DNA from: CAZKJL01 sp964553135
GTDB lineage: Bacteria > Patescibacteriota > Gracilibacteria > Peribacterales > Peribacteraceae
DNA: 64,000 bases
Reading direction: 5' to 3'
Assembly: GCA_964553135.1 (NCBI GenBank)
Contig: CAZKJL010000001.1
Location: 186,001 to 250,000 of the forward strand
Part shown: positions 15,879 through 23,130 of the stretch, in pieces
Layout of the letters: every line of letters begins with the position of its first letter
Numbering within the stretch: position 1 is the stretch's first letter
The notes under the pieces: model-generated
The model's database searches: none
The model's input: only the letters and a program-made list of their open reading frames with translations
What the model was told of the DNA's origin: nothing
Program-made: the position numbers and the translations under genes

Positions 15879-16301
15879 TTACTGACATTCTCCGCACAGT
15901 CCGTAGAACTCCAGCGCGTGACGTTGCACCTTGAAGCGTTTGTTTTTCGCGAGCGTCCGTTCCACCTGGTCCAAGTCGTGGTCGAGAACGATGTCATCGA
16001 TTTTTTTGCAGGCGGTGCAGATGAGGTGATGCCGATGTTCGCTCGGCACGAGTTCGTAGCGCTTGTTCCTCTCATCGAACTGCAGTGCGCGAATGAAACC
16101 TTTCTCACGCAAAAATTGCAGTTCGCGATACACCGTCGTCTTGTTCACCGAGACGCGGGAGCGTGAGAGGGAACTGAGGACGTCCGTCGCCGTGAGGGGA
16201 GTGTTCGCCGACACGAACATGCGGATCATGGCTCTGCGCGAGACCGTGATGCGCTCGCCCGCAGTCCGAAGTGCCGATAAAATCTGCTGATCCTCCGACA
16301 T
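15879..16301 (-). CDS. Fur-family metal-responsive repressor
   Basis: This 140-residue protein has an N-terminal winged helix (ITVSRRAMIRMFVSANTPLTA to VNKTTVYRELQFLREKGFI), the metal-binding HHLIC (HRHHLICTACKK, about 90), the dimerisation strand, and a C-terminal CGEC. The two CxxC pairs (CTAC and CGEC) would hold structural zinc as in Fur, Zur and PerR. The exact metal cannot be told. A perfect 7-1-7 palindrome 45 bp upstream (16346-16360) is a likely self-regulated operator. It is divergent from the cold-shock gene and convergent with tRNA-Thr at a 1-nt gap. Confidence 0.92.
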   Translation of the reverse strand: MSEDQQILSALRTAGERITVSRRAMIRMFVSANTPLTATDVLSSLSRSRVSVNKTTVYRELQFLREKGFIRALQFDERNKRYELVPSEHRHHLICTACKKIDDIVLDHDLDQVERTLAKNKRFKVQRHALEFYGLCGECQ

Positions 16302-16345
16302 GCAATCAACATATTATGAATCTGGGACATGATCAATAGATTTTA

Positions 16346-16360
16346 TGCAACTTAGTTGCA
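16346..16360. promoter_or_regulatory. 7-1-7 palindrome, candidate Fur-family operator
   Basis: TGCAACT-T-AGTTGCA is a perfect inverted repeat with the 7-1-7 geometry of Fur-family boxes. It resembles the TGCAANNANTTGCA sites known for alphaproteobacterial Fur/Mur. It lies in the shared region between the divergent fur-like and csp genes. Confidence 0.7.
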
Positions 16361-16393
16361 CATAGCGGCAAAGGAGAGTACTCTTCATGGTAA

Positions 16394-16449
16394 GCGGCGG
16401 AGTCCCTCTTTTTTCAAGAGGCGTTTGCACCTTCGCCGCAAATTTTTTT
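16394..16449 (+). promoter_or_regulatory. Structured leader of the cold-shock gene (attenuator-like)
   Basis: GCGGCG (16394-16399) pairs with CGCCGC (16434-16439), with an inner hairpin CCTCTT/AAGAGG, followed by AAATTTTTTT. This looks like a terminator placed before the gene. An AAGGAGA Shine-Dalgarno and an ATG at 16387 precede it and are in frame with csp. Confidence 0.6.
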
Positions 16450-16461
16450 CCCCATTTATTT

Positions 16462-16659
16462 ATGCCTAACGGCACTATCAAGAAGAAAACCGACAAAGGC
16501 TTCGGTTTTATCGCTCAGGAAGGCGGTCCGGATGTATTCTTCCACCTTTCCTCCTGCCAGCCGGGAGCGTTTGATTCTCTCCAAGAGGGTCAGGCCGTCA
16601 CCTTCGAGACCGAAGAAGGACCCAAGGGCCTCAAGGCCGTGAACGTCATGGCTGCGTAG
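16462..16659 (+). CDS. csp: Cold-shock-domain protein (CspA family)
   Basis: This 65-residue single OB-fold RNA chaperone has RNP1 KGFGFI (about residues 12-17) and RNP2 VFFHLS (about 25-30), and otherwise the standard family layout MPNGTIKKK...GPKGLKAVNV. It binds single-stranded RNA and melts structures. The ATG at 16462 gives the normal length but has no Shine-Dalgarno. An in-frame ATG at 16387 with a good AAGGAGA would add 25 residues through the attenuator-like hairpin. I prefer the shorter form. Confidence 0.93.
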   Translation: MPNGTIKKKTDKGFGFIAQEGGPDVFFHLSSCQPGAFDSLQEGQAVTFETEEGPKGLKAVNVMAA

Positions 16660-16671
16660 TTTCGCTCTTCA

Positions 16672-16768
16672 GGCTCCCATGTCGCGCCGATCATCCTCCT
16701 TCATTCGCCACCTGTCGCAATGTGCGGCACGGACGAGAAGGCCGGGGTCGGCGCGCGGGGAGCCTTTT
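16672..16768 (+). ncRNA. Composite hairpin ending in a T-run: csp terminator or small RNA
   Basis: Nested pairings run inward: GGCTCCC (16672-16678) with GGGAGCC (16758-16764), CGCGCCGA (16683-16690) with TCGGCGCG (16748-16755), CCTTC with GAAGG, and an apex hairpin TGTCGCA-ATG-TGCGGCA. TTTT follows at 16765. A simple terminator would not need about 93 nt of ordered stem. It lacks the SRP RNA GGAAGGAAGCAG core, so it is not 4.5S RNA. Confidence 0.5.
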
Positions 16769-16790
16769 GTCGTCCTCTCATGACCTGCAC

Positions 16791-16919
16791 ATGCGTCTTC
16801 CGAATCGTCTCATTCTCGAGCCCTGCAAACAAACCGGTCTTCACCAAGGTGTACTCCAGCCCTGCGCGATCATCGCGGGCATGCTCGTGATGTACGGCAT
16901 CCTGTTCCCGGAGGCGTAA
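16791..16919 (+). CDS. Possible 42-residue small membrane protein
   Basis: A short frame starting MRLPNRLILEPCKQTG and ending with a hydrophobic stretch IIAGMLVMYGILF stops 4 nt before the YibE/F start, a spacing that suggests translational coupling. It has no known relatives that I recognise and could be chance. Confidence 0.3.
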   Translation: MRLPNRLILEPCKQTGLHQGVLQPCAIIAGMLVMYGILFPEA

Positions 16920-16923
16920 TCGT

Positions 16924-18120
16924 ATGCCGCGTTTCGGAGTTTCATATTCACGGGCAGCTCTGGGTACGGCATTACTTGTCATTGCGGCCTGGTTCCCGGG
17001 CTTCGCTTTTGCAGAGGGTCTCACGGAACAGTACGTACCTGCAGAAAAGCCGATCGATATCATTGCGGATGACTACCATACGGCCGTCGTGATCAAAATT
17101 TATTCGGAAGTCCGCGATGATTTTGCGGGATTCGACCACATCACTCAAAAGGTTCGCATGCGTCTCGACAACGGTGCGCACAAAGGCGAAGAATTCGACA
17201 TGGATAACGGTATTTTGAAGGGCCAGGAAGGTGCGCGTTTTCATCTCGGACAACGCTTGGTAGTCGAGCGCCTCGTTCAGTCCGACGGACAAGTGCGTCA
17301 TTTGGTGCGTGATCCGTATCGCATTCCCGCCATGTTGTGGTTGGCGGCATTTTTCATTCTCCTGAGCCTTTTGTTCGGGGGAGTGCGAGGCATCACCGCA
17401 GTGTTCGGTTTGTGCGTGAGCGTACTCATCCTTCTCAAATACGTCGTGCCCGCCATCGCTTCGGGCAAAGATCCGCTTTTTGTGAGCGTCACGGGTTCAT
17501 ATGCCATCGCGGTGACGGCCTTGTATCTGGCACACGGTTTTAACAAGCGCACGTCGGTGGCGTTGCTGAGCACGTGTATCACGCTTGCCGCGGCGGCCTT
17601 TGCCGCTATTTTTTCGGTGCATTTCGTCCAGCTCTTCGGTTTTGGATCCGAAGAATCGATGTATTTGGCAACCGGCCAAGGCGGCATCAATCTGCAGGGG
17701 CTTCTCATCGGAGGGTTCATCATCGGAGCACTCGGCGTCCTTGATGACGTCACGACCGCACAATCGGCTGCCGTGGATGAAATCAGCAAAGCCAATCCTT
17801 TGCTTACCCGCGTACAATTATGGCGTGCCGGTATGTCGGTGGGGCGGGAACACATCGCTTCACTCATCAATACGCTGGCGTTGGCATACGTAGGAGCGTC
17901 ATTGCCGCTGTTTTTGCTGTTTCATCAAAACCAAGACATGCCGACGTGGCTCATCGTGAACGGCGAATTCATCGCCGAAGAGATCGTTCGGACCCTGGTG
18001 GGCAGCCTCGCGCTTCTGTTGGCGGTTCCGATTTCAACATGGTGCGCGGCGTACTTTCTGCGCAATACGACGGGTCACGTGCTCTCCGATGGAACGCACG
18101 GACATCATCACCATCATTAA
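16924..18120 (+). CDS. YibE/F-family multi-pass membrane protein
   Basis: This 398-residue protein has a signal peptide (to about residue 30, GFAFAEG), an extracytoplasmic domain (about 31-135) and then seven to eight membrane helices carrying the YibE/F marks FGGVRGITAVFGL, HGFNKRTSVALLST and GALGVLDDVTTAQSAAVDEI. Function is unproven. The C-terminus ends in five histidines (HGHHHHH), which may bind metal. It is one of few genes here with a clear Shine-Dalgarno (GGAGG, 9 nt before the ATG). The last 4 nt overlap the histidine-kinase stop on the other strand. Confidence 0.88.
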   Translation: MPRFGVSYSRAALGTALLVIAAWFPGFAFAEGLTEQYVPAEKPIDIIADDYHTAVVIKIYSEVRDDFAGFDHITQKVRMRLDNGAHKGEEFDMDNGILKGQEGARFHLGQRLVVERLVQSDGQVRHLVRDPYRIPAMLWLAAFFILLSLLFGGVRGITAVFGLCVSVLILLKYVVPAIASGKDPLFVSVTGSYAIAVTALYLAHGFNKRTSVALLSTCITLAAAAFAAIFSVHFVQLFGFGSEESMYLATGQGGINLQGLLIGGFIIGALGVLDDVTTAQSAAVDEISKANPLLTRVQLWRAGMSVGREHIASLINTLALAYVGASLPLFLLFHQNQDMPTWLIVNGEFIAEEIVRTLVGSLALLLAVPISTWCAAYFLRNTTGHVLSDGTHGHHHHH

Positions 18121-20306
18121 ATCTTCGTCTTCGGTTCCCGCGGAATGCGCACCGTGAACGAGGTGCCCGTGTTTTGCTCGCTCTCGAAACTGATTTCCGC
18201 GCCGATGCTCTCGGCGGCGATCATCGAAATGTAGAGACCGAGTCCGTTGCCCGTGGTGTCCGAGGTTTTGGCGTTCGTGGCGCGAAAGAGCTTCTTGCCG
18301 ATCTGCTGCTGCTCGAGTGCCGGAATGCCGATGCCCGTGTCGCTGATGACGCAGACGATCTCGCCGCGAGACGCATCGGATTCCATCGTCACGTTCACGC
18401 TCGTGCCCGTCTTGCTGTACTTGATGGCGTTGCTGAGCAAATTTTCCAAGATGAGTTCCACGAGCCCGCGGTCCGACCGTACGCTGCAGTTTTCCGCGGG
18501 AACTTTCACGTTGATGCCCACGTCGCGCTGCTGCATTTCCAGACTGAACGACGTTTTGATCGCCTGCACCACCTGTTGCAGATCGATGCCTTCGGGCGCC
18601 ATGCGGAATTTGCCCATCTCGATGCGTGAGACGTTCAGGAGCGCGTTGATGAGGTGCACCATGCGCGCGTTGGATTCGGCGGCTTGCTGCGCGTAGCTGC
18701 GCTGGTCCGGCGTGAGTGCCGAGCTCTCGTCCGTGAGGAGCATTTCCAGGTACCAGCGGATCGACGAGAGTGGGGTTCTGAGCTGGTGACTGACGAGCGA
18801 GATGAATTCGGACTTCATGTGGTCGATTTTTCGTTCCTCGGAAATGTCGCGCAAAATCACCACGACACCGAGCAGTTGCTGCCCGCGCAGAATGGGCGTG
18901 GCGCGGATCTGGAGCGCGGTTTCGGTCCCGTCGACGTGCTTCAACGTGAATTCGGGGTCCGATGCGGGGTCGAAGCGCGACTTCTTCTTGAGTACGATGC
19001 TCACCGGGTGGTCGATCTTCGGCACGGCTGCGCCGGTTTTGTCGAACAAGTTTACGGTGTCCGTCGCGACCTTACCCACCACGTCCGTGAGGCCCGTGAG
19101 GAGTTCGGCCATGCGGTTGACGTACGTCACGCGGCCTTCGGCATCCGTGACGACGAGTCCGTCATCCATGCTTTCCAAAATGGCGTCGTCCTTGGCGTTT
19201 TTAACACGGAGTTCCTTCGTCCGGTCGTGGACCGCGGATTCCAGGTGGTCGTGGGCTTTGCGGAGGCGCTGCGCCAAATCGGCGGCGGCCTCGTCCACCA
19301 CTTCCAGTTCGTTGCCGCTGAAGATCGATCGATCGAAGATCCAATGCTTCGTTTCCAGGTCGTCGAGCTTGTGCGTGAGTGTCTCGAGCGGTCCGATGAT
19401 GCGACGGGCGAGCAAGAAGATGCTGAGCGAGAGGAATATCACCGTCATGAGACCGGCGCCCAGCAGGTTCATGGCCAGGCGCTCGATGGGCGCACGCACT
19501 TCGTAGCGGTCGATCTTCACCATGATGCCCCAACCGAGCGAGGGTACGGAGCGGTAGGCGGCGAGGACGGGGATGCCGGCATAGTCCATGGTTTCGGCGA
19601 CGCCTTCTTCACCGTGGAGCGCCGGGTCGATGACGGATGTCATGCCGTTCTCTCCGCGAATCGGCACGGCGCCGCTTCGTTCGTCGGCGCGGAGCACGAG
19701 TTCCCTGTCGTTCTGCTTGGCGACGAGCAATACTTCCGCCGTCGACCCGATGTAATCGGCGTGCAGAATGCGCGAGGCGAGCGCGGCGGGGTCGAACGTG
19801 GCAACGAGCGTGCCGATGCGTGCCCCCGATTGCGTGACGGGAGTGGCGATGGCGTACAGCGTCCAGTCATCGTCGGTGACGACGGTCGTAATCACCGTGC
19901 CTTCCGATTTTTTCATCGCATCGATTTGAGATGTCGTCAGACCCGTGGAGCCGGGAGTTCCGGCGAGCGTTTCGGCATTTCCCGTCGCATCGAACTTCAC
20001 CAATTGGCGGAATCCCACGAGACCCGTCAGAGACGAGAGCGAGCGCAATTCGGTTTCGCGTCCGAGAATCGCGAGTTGTTCACGCTGACGCGAGAGCGTC
20101 GTTTCCATCAATACTTCTTTGGCTTGCGCGATGGATTGCAGCTGCGAAACGGTGCGTTGCTTGAGTTCGTTCCACGAGAGTGCGAAGGCCGTCGCCGACA
20201 CCGCGACGACGGTGAGCGTGAGGAGCGTGAGCACTTGCCCGAACAGGGTCGTACGGAGCGAACTCCGACGAATGCTGCGGCCGTTTTTGATGTTTTTTTG
20301 TGACAT
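18117..20306 (-). CDS. Membrane sensor histidine kinase with Cache, HAMP and PAS regions
   Basis: About 729 residues: a first membrane helix (about 20-45), a large extracytoplasmic Cache-like sensor (about 50-285), a second helix (about 290-310), a HAMP-like linker, a coiled segment, and a PAS domain (about 365-485, ESMDDGLVVTDAEGRVTYVN). The kinase core has an H-box FISLVSHQLRTPLSSIRWYLE, N-box LILENLLSNAIKYSKTG, G1 ISDTGIGIPA and G2 GNGLGLYISM. It autophosphorylates on the H-box His. The nearest receiver is the response regulator at 30765. It follows pilin genes, so control of pili is plausible but not shown. Confidence 0.93.
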   Translation of the reverse strand: MSQKNIKNGRSIRRSSLRTTLFGQVLTLLTLTVVAVSATAFALSWNELKQRTVSQLQSIAQAKEVLMETTLSRQREQLAILGRETELRSLSSLTGLVGFRQLVKFDATGNAETLAGTPGSTGLTTSQIDAMKKSEGTVITTVVTDDDWTLYAIATPVTQSGARIGTLVATFDPAALASRILHADYIGSTAEVLLVAKQNDRELVLRADERSGAVPIRGENGMTSVIDPALHGEEGVAETMDYAGIPVLAAYRSVPSLGWGIMVKIDRYEVRAPIERLAMNLLGAGLMTVIFLSLSIFLLARRIIGPLETLTHKLDDLETKHWIFDRSIFSGNELEVVDEAAADLAQRLRKAHDHLESAVHDRTKELRVKNAKDDAILESMDDGLVVTDAEGRVTYVNRMAELLTGLTDVVGKVATDTVNLFDKTGAAVPKIDHPVSIVLKKKSRFDPASDPEFTLKHVDGTETALQIRATPILRGQQLLGVVVILRDISEERKIDHMKSEFISLVSHQLRTPLSSIRWYLEMLLTDESSALTPDQRSYAQQAAESNARMVHLINALLNVSRIEMGKFRMAPEGIDLQQVVQAIKTSFSLEMQQRDVGINVKVPAENCSVRSDRGLVELILENLLSNAIKYSKTGTSVNVTMESDASRGEIVCVISDTGIGIPALEQQQIGKKLFRATNAKTSDTTGNGLGLYISMIAAESIGAEISFESEQNTGTSFTVRIPREPKTKI

Positions 20307-20353
20307 GACGAAATCTCTCCATTTTAGCAGAAAATAGCCATTTTTTCCATATC

Positions 20354-20377
20354 AAAAGACCCTCTGAACGAGGGTCT
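20354..20377 (-). terminator. Terminator after pilin gene A
   Basis: On the minus strand AGACCCTC-GTTCA-GAGGGTCT is an 8-bp perfect stem followed by TTTTG, 20 nt after the pilin stop. Confidence 0.9.
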
Positions 20378-20397
20378 TTCGGGTCTTTGAGGCGCTG

Positions 20398-20841
20398 TTA
20401 GCGAGTGACCGAGATCGTGGCGCTCTGCTCGGCTCCCGGAGCGGAAACCGTGACGCGGCTGTTGGCCAACTTCACGATGAAGTAGTTGGTGCCGGTGGCC
20501 GTGGACGACTGCGGGTCGGACGGAATGGCCACGACGTAAGAACCCGTGAGCATGTTGAGGTTCACGCCGTTGTTGCAGGAGACGTTCACGCCGCTCTTGC
20601 AGATGCCGCGCGAGGTCGTGGTGATGGCGGTGGGGATGTTGCCGTTGTTGTCGAGCGCGTACTGGTACACGGCGTCCAAAATCGTCTTCACGTCGGAACG
20701 ACGTTGAGCGTTGCGTGCGTCACCAAGCTGCTTGGTGGGGTTGATGGCCACGATGACCACGGCGGCCAAAATGGCGATGATACCGATCACGAGCAGGAGC
20801 TCGATGAGGGTGAAACCTCGCTTGAGGGAAGAAAGGGACAT
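20398..20841 (-). CDS. Type IV pilin A
   Basis: This 147-residue prepilin has a short basic leader (MSLSSLKRG), a cleavage site before FTLIELLLVIGIIAILAA with Glu5, an N-terminal alpha spine (about 10-60) and a small C-terminal globular domain with two cysteines (ICKSGVNVSC) that could form a disulfide. The end AEQSATISVTR is shared with the other two pilins. It is a candidate major pilin. It is the last of three tandem paralogues (20398, 20961, 21503), has its own terminator, and is most similar to pilin C. Confidence 0.95.
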   Translation of the reverse strand: MSLSSLKRGFTLIELLLVIGIIAILAAVVIVAINPTKQLGDARNAQRRSDVKTILDAVYQYALDNNGNIPTAITTTSRGICKSGVNVSCNNGVNLNMLTGSYVVAIPSDPQSSTATGTNYFIVKLANSRVTVSAPGAEQSATISVTR

Positions 20842-20960
20842 GGGAGAAGTGGGAGAGGAGTGCGCGAAACTGCGCGAATTGAAGAGCAGTGTACCAGTCG
20901 GATCGCCGTCAAGAATCCTGGTTTTTTGCCGGAATTGTGACGTTGTACGAAACCGAAACG

Positions 20961-21401
20961 TCAGCGAGTCACCGAAATGAAGTCGCCTTGTTCGGCGTTG
21001 GGTGCGGAGACCGTCACGCGATCGCCCAGCGCGAAGATCCAGTAGTTCGTGCTGTTCTCGGTGGCGCTCCTCGGGTCCGTCGGCAATGCAGGGAGGTACG
21101 AACCCGTGAGCACGTCGAGGTCCACGAGGCCGGTGCAATCGACGCCGGGTCCGCTTTTGCAAATCGCCGTGTCGATCATCGTGATGCCGGTCGGCAGGTT
21201 GCCGTTATGGTCGATGGAGTACTGATACACGGCGTTCAGAATGACGTTCACGTCGGAATGACGCTGGGCGTTTCTGGCCTCCCCCAGCTGTTTCGTCGGG
21301 TTGACGGCCACGATCACGATCGATGCCAAAACGGCGATGATGCCGATGACGAGCAGCAGTTCGATGAGCGTGAAACCCCGTTTGATCCTGAGCGGCGACA
21401 T
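20961..21401 (-). CDS. Type IV pilin B, the divergent paralogue
   Basis: This 146-residue prepilin has the leader MSPLRIKRG then FTLIELLLVIGIIAVLAS. The N-terminal spine is nearly identical to pilins A and C, but the globular part has changed: ICKSGPGVDCTGLVDL, TENSTNYWIF and an altered end EQGDFISVTR. The cysteine pair is kept. Conserved core with variable surface is the usual pattern for pilin paralogues used as alternatives or as minor subunits. It has its own upstream promoter and no strong terminator before pilin A. Confidence 0.95.
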   Translation of the reverse strand: MSPLRIKRGFTLIELLLVIGIIAVLASIVIVAVNPTKQLGEARNAQRHSDVNVILNAVYQYSIDHNGNLPTGITMIDTAICKSGPGVDCTGLVDLDVLTGSYLPALPTDPRSATENSTNYWIFALGDRVTVSAPNAEQGDFISVTR

Positions 21402-21430
21402 GCGATGGAGAGAGAAGATTCGTCGGGACG

Positions 21431-21459
21431 ATTGTAGCAGTCATGCATCGGGACAAAAA
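21431..21459 (-). promoter_or_regulatory. Promoter of pilin B
   Basis: On the minus strand TACAAT (21431-21436) carries an upstream TGC extended -10, with TTTTTG 17 bp further up. It lies between the pilin C terminator and the pilin B ATG, so B can be transcribed on its own. Confidence 0.6.
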
Positions 21460-21484
21460 AAGACCCCCGCGTGCGCGAGGGCCT
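21455..21484 (-). terminator. Terminator after pilin gene C
   Basis: On the minus strand GGCCCTCGC-GCAC-GCGGGGGTC (one G-T pair) is followed by TTTTTTT, 19 nt after the pilin C stop. Confidence 0.9.
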
Positions 21485-21502
21485 TTTTCTTCGTATCAAA
21501 AA

Positions 21503-21940
21503 TTAACGAGTGACCGAGATCGTGGCGGACTGCTCGGCGCCGGGTGACGAAACCGTCACGCGGTTGCCTGCCTTCACGATGTAGTAGTTCGTACCCGTGG
21601 CCGTTGCGGACTGCGGATCGGCCGGGAGGGCGACGACGTAGGAACCCGTGAGGACGTTGAGGTTGATGCCTCCGTTGCAGGACACGTTCACGCCGCTCTT
21701 GCAGATCGGAGAGTTGGTCGTGGTGATGGTGCTCGGGAGGTTGCCGTTGTTGTCGATGGAGTACTGGTAGACGGCGTTCAGGATGGTGTTTACGTCCGCG
21801 CGGCGCTGTGCGTTGCGTGCGTCACCAAGCTGCTTGGTGGGGTTGATGGCCACGATGACGATGGCGGCCAGGATGGCGATGATACCGATCACGAGCAGAA
21901 GCTCGATGAGGGTAAAACCTCGCTTGAGCGAGAGAGACAT
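21503..21940 (-). CDS. Type IV pilin C
   Basis: This 145-residue prepilin has the leader MSLSLKRG then FTLIELLLVIGIIAILAA with Glu5, followed by AINPTKQLGDARNAQRRADV and a globular domain with the cysteine pair ICKSGVNVSC. It differs from pilin A at only a modest number of positions, mainly near the C-terminal beta-sheet. It is first of the three in transcription order and ends in a strong terminator, so it may be the main pilin. Confidence 0.95.
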   Translation of the reverse strand: MSLSLKRGFTLIELLLVIGIIAILAAIVIVAINPTKQLGDARNAQRRADVNTILNAVYQYSIDNNGNLPSTITTTNSPICKSGVNVSCNGGINLNVLTGSYVVALPADPQSATATGTNYYIVKAGNRVTVSSPGAEQSATISVTR

Positions 21941-22093
21941 AAGGATGGGTTGGAAGGAAGAAAATGGAAACGGAGAAACCTCCGTCTTTCAGGAAACTAC
22001 TCTACCAAAATTCCGCTTCGGCAGGCCGCTCGTTGCGCCTCCGGACGCCATTTCGGCTTGATTTTTCGATGTTTTTCTTCTGTGGAAGAGTCT

Positions 22094-22711
22094 TTAGCAC
22101 GGAATCGTGGCATCCGAGGGCGAGCATGAGCCGTTCTCGCACTCATTCCAGATGTACCGGTGACTCGTGCACGTCGGTGCCGAGCACGTGCCGCAACCGC
22201 CCGCTTCACTTTGATCGTCGGGGAACAGCGTCACCGTGCCGTTGAACTTTCGCGAGTACGTCGCGGGAGGAATGATGCGGATGATCGTCGAGATGGTGAA
22301 CGAGAAGTACACGTTCGTGCCGCTCACGTTGCGGAACGTGAGATTGGAAACCGATACTTTGGAATCGAGCAGCGACGACGTGCTCGTCTTCTGCACGATC
22401 GTCATGCCCGATCCCTGCGTGGCGAAGATCGTGGGGTACTCGGCATTCAGCGCCATCTGCAGCGTCAAAATGGAACCCGTGGCGCCGGACGCGGGCGAGA
22501 TGATTTTCTCGGCGCGACGGATGGTGCGCGTCATCGCGCCCAGAAGTTCCGCCCCCGCTTGGTCGACCGATGACACCGCGCTCTGACGCACGCGCGCTTG
22601 TTGCGTGGTGATGAGCACGCCCACGATGGTGCTGCTCATGATGCCGAGAATGCCGAGGAACAGCATCACCTCAAGCAGCGTCGTGCCGGCGCGGAGTTTG
22701 AAGTTCGTCAT
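22094..22711 (-). CDS. Minor prepilin (GspJ/PilW-like)
   Basis: About 205 residues. The leader MTNFKLRAG is cut before TTLLEVMLFLGILGIMSSTIVG with Glu5. A helical stretch rich in Gln/Ala (about 35-70) and a beta-rich body follow. The C-terminus has many cysteines (GGCGTCSAPTCTSHRYIWNEC, then C...C), suggesting a disulfide-stabilised tip. Its ATG overlaps the stop of the gene before it (ATGA), so the three genes 24545-22094 are one operon. Confidence 0.88.
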   Translation of the reverse strand: MTNFKLRAGTTLLEVMLFLGILGIMSSTIVGVLITTQQARVRQSAVSSVDQAGAELLGAMTRTIRRAEKIISPASGATGSILTLQMALNAEYPTIFATQGSGMTIVQKTSTSSLLDSKVSVSNLTFRNVSGTNVYFSFTISTIIRIIPPATYSRKFNGTVTLFPDDQSEAGGCGTCSAPTCTSHRYIWNECENGSCSPSDATIPC

Positions 22712-23130
22712 TCGCAGAGGGAGAACACTGCCACTTCCTGCCACGAGAAAATTTTCGTTTGCGGCAAGACTTGGTTTACGACGATTTCGAGCCGTCGGAC
22801 GGAATCGCCGGCCACTCCTTCGGCGCAGACCAAGCGGTTGTTGTTGCCGATGCCGCCGACGTTCAAAATTTCACAGGTGCCCGTGGAGAGCGTCAACGTT
22901 TCATCGCCGGCATAGGAGGGCGATTGGCGCAGTTTCAGGAGTGCGTAGTCGGCACACCCCTGCGCGGCGCCGAGCGCCTGGTTCGCCTGGTGCACGCTCT
23001 GGCTCACCTGGCTCGCGGACGTGCCGAGCATGAGGAGCGAGGTCAGAATCGCGGACGCGATGGCGCCGATGATCAGAATGGTGATCAGGAGGATGTAGCC
23101 GGATCTGGAGCGCAGAGGGAGATTCATCAT
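22708..23130 (-). CDS. PilX-like minor pilus assembly protein
   Basis: This 140-residue protein has a prepilin-like leader (MMNLPLRSRSG) before a hydrophobic helix YILLITILIIGAIASAIL that lacks Glu5, as is common in PilX/GspK-type proteins. One motif, AAQGCADYALLKLRQSP, is typical of PilX-like minor pilins. It overlaps both neighbours by 4 nt and probably forms part of a pilus-tip complex with them. Confidence 0.8.
   Translation of the reverse strand: MMNLPLRSRSGYILLITILIIGAIASAILTSLLMLGTSASQVSQSVHQANQALGAAQGCADYALLKLRQSPSYAGDETLTLSTGTCEILNVGGIGNNNRLVCAEGVAGDSVRRLEIVVNQVLPQTKIFSWQEVAVFSLCE

Noticed and set aside
16672..16768. SRP (4.5S) RNA
   Set aside because: The hairpin lacks the GGAAGGAAGCAG tetraloop region and symmetric bulge on both strands.
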